A DNA stretch of 64,000 nucleotides from contig LLEY01000136.1 of NCBI GenBank assembly GCA_001414485.1, forward strand, positions 106,859-170,858, given 5' to 3'. Shown piece after piece: positions 33,895-44,492 of this stretch. Below the pieces are notes generated by a model. The model was not told the DNA's origin. It ran no database searches and was given only the letters and a program-made list of their open reading frames with translations. The DNA is from Calycina herbarum. Taxonomy: Eukaryota; Ascomycota; Leotiomycetes; Helotiales; Pezizellaceae. Every line of letters begins with the position of its first letter. Position 1 is the stretch's first letter. The position numbers were made by a program, and so were the translations under genes.

Positions 33895-34678
33895 TGAAAT
33901 AAAGTTTGAATTGAAGAGTATTGTGGGGGGAAAACAAATGGTTCAAAGCAAGGTTTTTGTGGAGTTTGGGTCTATCACGCTCTCTTTTTAGTAAAGTAGC
34001 TTTAAAGACCAAGAAATCCCCTTTTCTCAGCTCAGGTTAATCACAAGGCATATCACAAATATTGAGCTTTGTTTAAATCCTTCGGGTGCATTTTTGAAGA
34101 CTCGCACATTGTTTGGCATATTGGAGGAGCGAACCACACCTTGAATCCGAAGGATCGATTAATTTGGCTAGCGGTGGACAATAAAAGCGGCAATAAACAA
34201 ATAATTCGGTGTTCTAACTTTCTAGTATTACTTTGGAACTTAATTATCCCAAACGACTGGGTAAATAGTCCTAAATCGTTCTAAGTGTTTAGGATAATTT
34301 ACTTAAATATCCCTAGAGTATCAGAACAATAAGTACTTGGTAGGCAGCTACAAACCTAAGTGTTTATTGTCACTTTTAATGTCCATCCCGAGCTTGGCAA
34401 AGGATTCCTCAGCTCAGTGGTCAGCACGGGTTGGACCCCAACGCAACCATTTTGCAACCTATTTTCTCAAAATGATTAGCACATAGCCAATATTCGGGAA
34501 TGTGGAAATAAGGTGGTTTCAGCTGGGTTAGAACTTTTAATTGCGGGAAACTGTGACACAAAACCTTTTACAGGTTCTACCAGATATCATATGAAATGCA
34601 AAGACCCCCTGAATTTTTATGAAGCCAACTCTCGATACTCTTGAACTGAACTTCGCGAATCAGGATAGAATTGTCAAG
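33895..34678. promoter_or_regulatory. Shared upstream region of two divergent secreted-protein genes, with MITE-like copy B
   Basis: The metallopeptidase (minus) and the cysteine-rich protein (plus) start on either side. Copy B (34175-34385) occupies the middle of the spacer. No specific operator can be named. Confidence 0.45.
34175..34385 (+). mobile_element. MITE-like element, copy B
   Basis: 211 bp. The left end is TGGACAATAAAAGCGGCA and the right end is TTGTCACTTTTAATGTCCA, an imperfect inverted repeat. The interior has TTCTAACTTTCTAGTATTAC and TAAGTGTTTAGGATAATT blocks shared with the other copies. A TTGGC sequence occurs near both outer flanks, but no target-site duplication is certain. 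Confidence 0.8.
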
Positions 34679-35742
34679 ATGCACCTCTTCCTTCTTCTTT
34701 CACTACTCTTTGCACTTCCGCTTGTATTTGCAGCAGACTGCGGAACGAAATCTCTCGACGACATCACAGATAGAAACACCTTCGCAGCCCGTAACTACCA
34801 ACAAGATTGGTGGCGAGCACGAGAGGCACTTTGCTCCATAAGAGATCCTGTAGGTAATGGGGACGCCATTCCCCCACTAATTTTCTCCTGAATTACTCCT
34901 AATTCATTCCTGAACCCCAGCATTATTTTGTGCAGAAGCCTGAGACATTTCTTGATAGGCAAATACTAACTCCCCCATCTTCTAGTGTTTCGACGGAAAG
35001 CCAGAATGCACAATACGAATAGTAATTAACTCCCAAAACACCCTTGCACTCTCGAGAAAGACACCTAGCGGAGTGGCAGATTGGCAGACTTGCTGGGATG
35101 CAACTGTAAGTCTGATCATAAGATATAGTCAACCACTATTTAACAAGGAATTAGCAAAACATAATACAGCACTGTGTAGGAGAAAATGGAAAGGCTGATG
35201 GATCATGGACAATTCCCTCAGCTTCGTACAGTTATACAATTGAGGGCTCGAATCCAATTCCAGATATTGGTGGTGCACCACTTCCTGATCCACCTCCACA
35301 ATTTGTCTCCAAAGATGCGTATCGTATTGTTTGCGACGTGGAAGGTCAAAAGGCATGGGGCTTTAGTGGCTGGGCAACTTTCGACCAGGTATTTCCCCAT
35401 CATCAACCCACACCCCCGTCCATGTCCAGCAAGCTCTAACAAACCCAGATTCCAGATCCAAACTTAGCAAATACCAAAGGAAACCGCCTCTTCGCTCCTG
35501 GTGATTGCAACAAAGTCCCAAATGGAGCAATAAATCAAGGCGTCGCTTTCCAGGGCTGCGGAACGTATTGGGTCGTAATTTACGAGAGGGATGATTGCAA
35601 AGCTGGATTGTCACCCGGACCTGATACTTGGTCCTATGCTCAATATGGACCACAATGGGTAGCTGAAACGAGGGCAGTTCCATATTATAAGAGTTGGAAA
35701 GTGTTCAAGGGGATACCTGGCGAGCCCGAGAAGCCAATTTGA
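34679..35742 (+). CDS. Secreted cysteine-rich protein, function unknown
   Basis: Four exons, 34679-34849, 34986-35105, 35170-35388 and 35449-35742, give 267 residues. All three introns fall between codons (GTAGGT, GTAAGT and GTATTT donors). The start at 34679 was chosen over an in-frame ATG at 34619 because it begins directly with a signal peptide (MHLFLLLSLLFALPLVFA). The mature part has ten cysteines, enough for five disulfides, and is rich in Trp, Gly and Pro with a C-terminal PYYKSWKVFKGIP segment. No catalytic motif is visible. It could be a cell-wall or host-interaction protein, but nothing in the sequence decides this. The first intron (136 bp) is the least certain. Confidence 0.68.
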
Positions 35743-36752
35743 TATAACCTCAGCATGTGATGTGGGGTATAGCTTCAAAAAATAAGAGTTTTAGTCTCGC
35801 TTAAAAGCTGAACTATAATTATTATTCTTAGTGGACAATGGCAATAATAATGGATTATCTTGTTGTTTTTAAATTAGTACTGCAGTCTAACTAGAACAAA
35901 CAGAAAATTGTCCCAAAACGATCGGAGATATCCGGGAAAACCAGTGCCAGTCATGTACACACGGTTCGTCGTATACCTACTAGATAAACAAACTGATTCA
36001 AGAATATTCAGGTAATGAAATTAAAACACAAGACACACGAGAATACATGTCATAAATAAAGATCATCCTTGTAAACTATCCTGCGTTACTACTTGGCTTG
36101 CAAAAATACTCTAGAACCTCTAGGAAAACATCAATAAATATTGTTAGATGTATACTTTAGTTTCGTACCTGCCTTGATCTCTCCTTGTTCGGAATCTCTA
36201 GGGTAATTCAAGGGAATCAACCTAAATACTTGGGACAATTTAGAATATTAACCTAGGTGATTTGAAACAATGAAGTTCGATTGTCATAACTATCTGAGTT
36301 AAGTCCCTTGAATCCCCCTACTAAGTTAGAGCAATGAGAACCAGGTGCTAATTTTCTGCCGCTCTTGTTATCCAGCTGGAGACCTCGTTACCATCTTCGC
36401 TTAAACACTTTTGTTACACTTCGCAGTCCTTCGGGGGCTATCTTGAAGAGAACATAGTAGGATTTAGTCCCTCTAGAACACTTTGATCAGTTCCAAGAAT
36501 AGAGACGATATATGTGGGCGGTGTCGCTAAGAAATCTGGCACTCAGAGAGCATAGTAAAGTGTGTGGGCGCAGTTCATACAGTGAGTGTCATCCGCTTCA
36601 TCTCTTTTCAAGCACGTCCATGCTGAACTATCACCACAGCACTAAAATAAAATATCCAATTTGATCAACGCATCATCCAATCCGACCAATATATCCAAGC
36701 AAAACCACAACCCATAAACTCCCCCTCTCAAACCCCAACCAGGAAAAACCAA
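35743..36752. other. Intergenic region between converging genes, with MITE-like copy F
   Basis: The cysteine-rich gene and the Zn2Cys6 gene converge here. Copy F (about 36140-36374) is the only feature seen. Confidence 0.5.
36140..36374 (+). mobile_element. MITE-like element, copy F
   Basis: The left end is worn but keeps TTTCGTACCTGCC. The right end is TTTCTGCCGCTCTTGTTATCC. The interior has TCTAGGGTAATTCAAG and ACTTGGGACAATTTAGAA like the other copies. Confidence 0.65.
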
Positions 36753-38756
36753 TCATCCAAAAATAGTCCCCCCACCCATTCCCTCCATAACGTCCATCCA
36801 GTAAGCGCCTTCCTCCCCCGCATCAACCCTCCTCCACGTCTCCTCAATAACCCCCAAACCCATCTTCAAAGGCTTAGCAGGCATACCCAAACAAAACTCC
36901 TGAAACCTCGTAGTAACAAATCGTCTAGCATCCGCGATATCTATCTCCCTATTCGTGATACTGTTGAATATCCCACTTTGTGGTGCTGCAAGGAAAGAAA
37001 GTGGGTCGAGTGAGGTATTGGAGAAATGTAATTCTGGTGCAGTGGAAATCAAGATGATGGGTTGAAGACAGCGCGTTCCTGAGGTAGTGGGGATTTGTTT
37101 TAGGAGGGAGATGGTGTGTAATGCGAGGGAGAGAAGAAAGTCCGAGGGTGGTTGGAGGGGGTTGAGGGGGAGGAATTTAAATTGTTGTTGTGGTATCGTG
37201 AAATCTTGTTGAGGAGGTGAAGAGAAATCGTTTAGAGCCCCTGGGACGCGGAGGTGAAGAATGGAGGGAAAGACCCGGTATATTTGGAGGAGAGCGGCAC
37301 AGCGAAATGCTTCTGCTAGGAGGATATAGTGGTGGAGCGGGGTGTTTTCGTCGCCTGCGTCCACGAGTGAGGATTGTGGGGGTGGCTCAAAGGATAGTAA
37401 TTCTTCTTCGAGTATTGTTGCCGTTTCAAGTGCTTGTGTGGAAGTTGACTGGGGAAGACCAAGATCGAAAGAAAGATCCAAAGATAAGAAGTCAAGAGAT
37501 GCTGCGTCTTGAGCGACGTTTTTCTTGTGAGCACGTATTAAGCGACCGACTTGAGCAAAGAGCTTTTGGGCCTGTGGGGCGACTCCCGTCCAAGGATGAG
37601 GAAATATCTTTTCCTGAGGTTGCTGTGAATCTGGCGGAGAAGTGCTTGAAGAAGAATCTGGGGAAGAGATGAATCCAAATCCTGGCAGTTCAACACCTTC
37701 GGCGTGATCGTCAACAAATCCGGCAAGCATGTCCCAATACAATATACACTGTTCGAAGAACTTGTTCTGTCGTTGTTCCCGTATTCCTGCATTACTTCCT
37801 TGTTGTTCGATTCTCCGCCTATTTAGTCGTTTGGCATTTTGTAAATGAACAAGGCCAAGGTCTTTGGGGTTGTGCCAAGCTGTCGTTTGGCCAACCAGAA
37901 GTACAGTTAGGAGGGACTTGTCCAAGTTCTCTTCCCCGGTGCCTTGGGTTTGATATAGGCATCGATAAGTCTCTCGTTGCATTTGGATACCAACTTGATT
38001 CATTCTTGGAAAGTGATTGGCGAGATATGCGGCAGCCATGCTTTGAATAGCATAGTATATCGGTGCTGAACCATCCCATAGCCTACCGACCGTTGACCTG
38101 AATGGATTTAAGGTGCCATCAAAACAAGAGAAGATCTGACAAACGTAGTTGAAATAATATTCAACAAGCATTGTCGGGAGATGTAGCAGAAATTCTGGTA
38201 CGGTAGAGCGATGAAGCTGTTGCCGGATGGCAGTTAGACTATCTGTAAGATGGCTGGGATCTGGTCGAGAGCGAGGTTGGATTGCTGAAAACTCAACTAA
38301 AGGCGGAGATGGGGGTTCATTGTTAGGCGAAGAAGTTTGTTGAACAGCCACAGGTGTATCAGTAGACGCTTCATTCTCTTTTTCGGGCGAGAGAGATTTT
38401 GGTCGTTCTTGTATTTCTGGAGGACTGGTTTGAGTTGAGCTTCCTGCAATCGGAGCAAGTAATTTCTCATGCTTCGTCGACCACACAAGTGGTTTGACCT
38501 TATATCCGGGACACGGAAGATTTTTCTTGTGACATTGAACACATTCTGGTTTTTTCTCGTCACATTTCAACTATAAAATGGTAAGTATGAACCTTGGGAG
38601 GCAAAATTTGGAGCAATCTGTACTCACCCGCTTGGCTTTGCATCTCAAGCATCCATTTCGAGACTTGGGCGCCCGCCGTGGATTTGAAATTGCTGCAGCG
38701 CCTTTGGATACACTCTTTTCCCCTTCTGGAGACACCGGACCCGCGGTCATACTCAT
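36753..38756 (-). CDS. Zn2Cys6 fungal transcription factor
   Basis: Two exons, 38628-38756 and 36753-38570, give 648 residues. The intron is GTGAGT...TATAG (57 bp) and splits the zinc cluster, a common position in this family. Cysteines 36, 39, 46, 53, 56 and 63 form the C-x2-C-x6-C-x6-C-x2-C-x6-C cluster that binds two zinc ions and DNA. Basic residues precede it (NPRRAPKSRNG). The long middle and C-terminal part is helical and resembles the fungal-specific TF_2-type regulatory domain (for example FLLHLPTMLVEYYFNYVCQI). It should be nuclear. Targets are unknown. The start was placed at the first real ATG upstream of the cluster. Confidence 0.85.
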
Positions 38757-40036
38757 CTTAGTAGGCCAATTCCTCAAGAGTGGGGTATATCTCAAGATGT
38801 ATTCTCTCAAACCCACTCAGCCTATGAATGATGGACGTAGCCTGGCTTCGTGTAGTCGCTCCTTGGCCCTTTCAGCACCTGTATATATTGATGTCTCAAG
38901 CAGAAGGTCGTTTGTGGAGTTGAAGATGTTTTCTTAGAGCCAAGATGGAGTTTCCTCCTTATCTTTACGATAGAGTGGGGCGCTCCGAACTCCGGGGTAG
39001 GTCACTTCAGGAAAGTAACCCAGCTTTTTAACTTGGAAAAAAGGATTGCATACGTGATGAGATGCTAGAATGATTAGAAGGATAAAACTAAACGACTAAA
39101 GAGCGTTGTTTGGTGGTTTCATGAGACGACTGGTAAGCCTGGAACGCTCCTCACCTTGACATCACAACACAGGTACCCCCACCTTAAAACGGTTGAACCA
39201 ATCACGATGCCACCTATTTTCACATTTCATTTACACCAGGGGAAAACATTGCCCTAAAAGTCTAGAAAAGCAAAATAAAGAAGGGAGATCCAGAGAGCCA
39301 TTTGTACAAGTCAAACTATCCGACCCTTGCCTATTGCTTATAGAGATATGTATCTCAACGACCTCGTCATACCCCTCCCCTCTTCACTCCTTTGCACTAC
39401 CCCTCACTTAATAATCTCAACGTCCTTTCTAGTAATTCTCTCCAAAGCAAATAATTTCCCAAATCTTACAAGAAAAGAAGTTTAAGAGAACGAAGTGGCC
39501 AAACACAGCATTCAAGTGACGCACGCCTGAATGAAAAAGATACTTCCTCCACGAAAGTAGAGGATGCTCAAGGGTATCAGAGTTTACAAAATATTCATTG
39601 AATCATGAATCCTCATATTCTCAGCCACTGGATCTGATGTAATACAACCCCCCAAAGACCATGTAGTTATTTGTCGCAGTCAGTAATAACATTGTACTAG
39701 ATTATCTCACTAATGCGCCTTCGCCATTCTCCCAAACTGTTCATAGAACGACAGCAAGCTGCAAGACCATGAGCACCACGAAGACATTAAAAGCTGTAGG
39801 AGATTGATTGATTCTTTGATTCTTTGATTTGTCAAGAAATGTATGTTACACCTCATGCATGCCATATGTTAAACGCCGACGCTTGTGAACACAGAATACC
39901 CAGGGTATCTATCGTAACCAAATATTGATCCGTCCATCCATAATGACCTTTTCTTTTGTTTCCAGATTACATCCACCCCCACCCCCTTGCCCACCATCCA
40001 ATAATACAGGATCAATGACTCTAGTCATCCCGATTC
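38757..40036. other. Intergenic region, no gene seen
   Basis: Upstream region of the Zn2Cys6 gene and 3' flank of the J-domain gene. Short frames only, none with motifs. Confidence 0.45.
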
Positions 40037-43000
40037 CTAATTGATTCCCTCGAACGCCTCCCTCATCTTCATTCGCTCTCTGATAACCACATAATCCTTC
40101 ATAACTTTCTTATGAAACTCTCTCGCGTTGTTCCAGTGTTTGTCAACAACTGTATCAACTCTCAAAGCATCCCTATAATTCTCGATTTTTGAATCATCCT
40201 CCCATCCGGTTGAATTCCACGCTTGGTTCTTCCGAGCCACAAAGTGTAGCATCATCTTGGTGTTAAACAAGTCCCAATCCTTCATGTATATCTCAAATTG
40301 CTTCATGTACTTCTCTTGTGCCGACTTCGAAATACTCTCAGTCATGGTTGGTGGGGGTGGAGCGGCGGGTGCTGGTGGTGGAGCAGGGAGATTGAGATCC
40401 GTAATGAGTTCTTGGAAATCTTTAATCTTGAGGTTTTGGAAATCGACCTTGAGGACCTCGGCCTCGGCTTCAACGGGGGACTGCGAGTGAGTGGCGGGTC
40501 GTTTTGCACGCTGAACCTTGCCATTCAACTTGGCTCCGTTTGTGTTGCTACTGGTAGCGTTGTTACCGTTCGTGGTGCTTGGTACGAATTGAGGAACGGT
40601 ATGAGAAGTTCTGACCGGTGGTGTATCAACGTCCATAGCATCGGGGCTTGGTGGATGGGAGACACCTGAGGAAGCGGCAGGTTTAGCATCAAACAGTGGT
40701 TTCTCATCCGACGTCTCTCCATCCGTGACAACGGCAGCAGTCCCCATTGTTGGCCGCACACTTCCTGTTCGCGTCTTCTTATTAACGGGACGAGAGGCGC
40801 TAGGTGTTGGCACTGTTGGAATGTACTTTAGGTTAAAGGTTCCAGGCGCAAAAGTTCCGGGCTTGAAAATATCTTGCCATGCATCCTTTTGAAATTTGGA
40901 ACCTCCTGGTGACTCCATCAAATCCTCAGCTGGATCTGTTGTGGGCTCTGGTTGCATAGGTGGAACTGGGTTGACGGGTCGAACTTTGGCTGGCGATCGT
41001 GTTCTGGATCTGCTGCTAGATTGGGCCCGAGCACGCGACGGAGCTGTAGTTGGATTCTTCAAGCCAGCTTCAAATATTCCATCAAACTTCTCTCTACCCC
41101 AACTTTCCTGTGTAAAGGTGGTACTGATGTTTTCTGGTTTGCTACTCGCAAAGCCATTGTTGACAGGTTGAGTTGGCTGGAAAATCTCGTCATCGACAGG
41201 GAAGGTAAAACTACATTTTCCAATAGGATTAGCTGTATTCGTTTTCATTTGCTCATAGTTATCCCAAAAAACACGCGATTTGCTCGAAGAATCTGAATGT
41301 ACTGAATGCAAATGCTTGCGAGGGTTTGGATTTTTGATCGGGCTTCCCTCTTCAGCTCGTTCCCGAGCGCTACGCCATTGATGGGAGCTGCTGCGGACGT
41401 TGCATGGAGTCTGGAATTTTATACCCTGAACATCTTTCTTCTCTGGAGTTGCAGTTTCATGCTTTGGAAGGGTATTTCGTCGTTTGCTTGACAGTAGACT
41501 ATCAATCACACTACGCTGAAGATCCTCAAAAGCATTCAGAGATGGGGGATTTAGCCGGACTCCACTGGGAGCTGTTGCTGACTCCGCAATCGATGGAAAA
41601 AGATTGGGATAATTGGCAGCCGAGAAGCCACGCTGATGAAAATTTGACGAGGTTTTGTTACCGCTCGATTTGTACGTCTCCGAGACTTTCGGCATACTGG
41701 AATCGACTGAATTGGGAGGATACTGAGGATTTTTCTTTCTTTCGAATAATGGGGTAAAAAGATGCTCGGGTTTGTCATACATCTTATCTTCATCAGTCTT
41801 GCCGTTCTGTTGGGTGGGATCCACACGAAGAGGAGGTCCATCTGGAGGGAAACCATTTAGCGGAGGTTCTACACCTGGATTTTCCTTCATCCACTGCCGG
41901 AATTTTCCAAGGTTGGTGCTAGGCTTACGTGGGTTGGAAGATCCTGGAGTGGCGTTTGGTACCGGCCGCGAATTTGGTGTAGCTTTGGTGATCGGTGGTT
42001 TGGCTCTCCGAGGGTGAGGCTTTCCAAAAGCTCCGCTGGTGAATAAGTCGTCGGAATCTGAAGTATCGGTCTCAATTTCAACCGGAGCTGGTACAGGCTT
42101 TCGAGGTTTGGCTGATGTTTTTTCGGCAGTAGATCGAGTACGCTGGGGTGAGCCTAGGTTGGGATCAGAACCAGTTCTAGGAACATTTTTGGAATGGGCG
42201 GGTTCCCGTGTACTCTTTGATCTACCTATGTTAGCGCTTTCGTGCAGATTGAACTTCTCTCCACCATGTGTAGCATATGGGGTGCTTGTACGTGGCTCAA
42301 ATTGAGGCGGTTGGTCACGAAACTGGTTGAGAGGATCGGCCCCAACGTTGGCATTTGATGCAGAAGGATTGATTGGAGAAGGGTTACGAGGAGGAACCGG
42401 GGGTGGTTCTGGTGCTGCTCGCTGGGTTGTAAAGTAGGCGCCCCTCGGTGCAGCAGGCTCGTCTCCTCCGGGAGTATTTGGCATGAATCCCTTCCTATGT
42501 GGACTTACACCGGGCGTATTCGCAGCATTGGGTGGTTGTCTTGGTGGGGGTGGTGGCTTCCTTGGAGTTGCTCTCGTCGGAGCCGGCTTGCGCGTAGGTT
42601 CAGGCTTCTTCATATGCTCCCATGCCTCATACGTGTTTCTTCTCGCCTCCGGCCCTTCCTGTGCTGATTGTGGTGTATATCTAGGTGCAGCATTGTTAAA
42701 CTGCTCGTATCTTTTCGCGCCTTGAGAGGGAGGTGGGGCTGGTCTGCGGGTGCTGTTGGGCTTTGGAGGTGGTGGGAATTGCGACCCTGCATTCTGCCAT
42801 GGATTTCCTCTCACACCAGACGATGTAGGCCCAGTGTATGATGGTCTGTATGCAGCAGTCCTTCTGTTCTGGTCGTATCTCGCCCGTTCTTGTACATCGG
42901 TGAGAACCTCGTGGGCCGACTGAATCAGCTGGAATTGAGCGGTGACTTGGCCCTCGCGCCCTGGATTTCGATCTGGGTGGTAGGTGAGAGCTGCCGAACG

Positions 43001-43142
43001 ACGAAGGTTAGCAGGGCTGATATCTCTGGTAGGGGTTCATCATACCAAGCTTCTTGAACTGCTTTTTTATTTCCTGAAGATCAGCAGTAGGTGGGAGATT
43101 CAGGTCGCCATAATAGTCTCTGGTGAAATCGGCCTTCACCAT
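40037..43142 (-). CDS. Large J-domain (DnaJ-like) protein
   Basis: Two exons, 43046-43142 and 40037-42990, give 1016 residues. The intron (GTATGA...GGCAG, 55 bp) lies inside the J domain. The J domain is at the N-terminus: DYYGDLNLPP, helix II KKQFKKLALTY, HPD at residues 37-39, then LIQSAHEVLTD and RARYDQNR. It would stimulate Hsp70 ATPase. About 750 residues of Pro/Ser/Asn-rich, probably disordered sequence follow. A conserved-looking helical C-terminus (about 890-1016, with QEKYMKQFEIYMKDWDLF and HFVARKNQAWN) follows after a poly-Pro stretch. There is no signal peptide or membrane segment and no Cys-rich or Gly/Phe region, so it is a class C-type J protein. Its client is unknown. Confidence 0.83.
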
Positions 43143-44492
43143 CGTGGCAACTCAGAGCCCTTTAGGGAGCCCAAAGCGCTTGGTAGACAGTGAGCGGCAG
43201 TATGTGGAAGGTTCTTCAATATAGCGAGTCGTTTGCTCTGATCAGCGGGGCGGCTCTCTGCTCGCAACGCAAACGAAGGGGATGTATCGAAGGGCCTATC
43301 GAGGCGTGGGTGTCTAGCTAAAAGGAGTGGAATCGACGTGTAAGACGGAAAGAAGAGGTGGGGTTGTGAAGGAGAGGGAGAGGAAGAGGAAGAGGGATAT
43401 CGAGTATCGTATTGAATTGGACGCGACTAAAAGCTTGCCCGTGCTGCTGTCGTCGTTCGGTGGGCTAGCCTCGGGTCCAACGTCTACAAATAGAAACGAG
43501 CGAACGATTGAATATTCACGACGAAATGGTCATGACATCCAGGTGTCACAACGTAAAGATGAATGAGAAGCAAAGCGAGCTGCGGGGTGCAAAGCAAAGC
43601 CAGGCAAGGAGACTTAACAATTGCAGCTGGTTTGTTCGGTGAGCTGTCAGCTGCTGGGCTTCAGCCTCCCACGTCGACCTGGATGGGAAAATCCTGGTTG
43701 CTGGGTTGTTGCGACGATAAGCCTCACCCCTGTCAATACACGTGACTGAGATATTTGTAAAAGCGGCAGTGCTCTCGTTATTTTTCCTACGGCTTGCGCT
43801 CCTTAGGTAATATTCTCCGCCGAGCTCTTATTTACCTTGTCTTGATTCATTTTATTACTTTTTGACTCTTCCTCAATTCCTGTAGAAACACGCATGGTAA
43901 AGCATTTACATCCTGCTAGAGGAATAATACACATATACCTATTTTCGCGATAGACATTAGACCTAGCCCTCGTTGTTCCATTTTTCTAGGGCACTTCAGG
44001 TAATTATTTTAGAACAACCAAGTGCCAAAACAGTATAAGAAGGTTTGAATAACGAGTAGTAATTATACTACTACTGCTTTTATGTCTTCCAAGAGCTATC
44101 TTATCTCCTCATTGGCTCCTATTCAAAATAAACACGCTGACTCAGCTCTGTAACCTTGCGGCGATCACCACCCCCTCAAGCTTATACCAGCCTTGTGGAA
44201 CTTCACTACAAGAAGTATACCTTTCATTTCTTCACTATCACTCTCAACTTCTTCTAGGAGACTTGAGATCACTCCCCAACCCAAAAAAACAGCTAATTCC
44301 CTCAATAATCTCCATAAAACAGCTTATCAATCGCTCGACGTCATTCTACTACCCCACCATCCCGATTTGAAACCGAGCCATTTTCACCGCTCGATCCGTA
44401 ACTCTCAAAATTTTATCTACATCTCATATATTCCGTCTCTGTCAAAACTCTATCTTCATGAGGTAGTCTATCTATTTTCAAATATAATTTTC
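43143..44492. other. Intergenic region between divergent genes, with MITE-like copy G
   Basis: Divergent spacer between the J-domain gene and atg22. Copy G lies at 43951-44089. No other supported feature. Confidence 0.5.
43951..44089 (+). mobile_element. MITE-like element, internally deleted copy G
   Basis: It starts TCGCGATAGACATTA (43945 on) and then jumps straight to CTCGTTGTTCC, lacking about 35 bp found in full copies. The right end is CTACTGCTTTTATGTCTT. It sits 400 bp before the atg22 start. Confidence 0.6.

Noticed and set aside
34405..34450. tRNA-like string CCTCAGCTCAGTGGTCAGCA
   Set aside because: It resembles a D-arm, but no matching anticodon arm, T-arm (GGTTCGA-type) or closing acceptor stem follows at tRNA spacing.
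38757..38816. Longer N-terminus of the Zn2Cys6 protein
   Set aside because: The extra 20 codons begin with GTG, not ATG. The first real ATG is at 38756.
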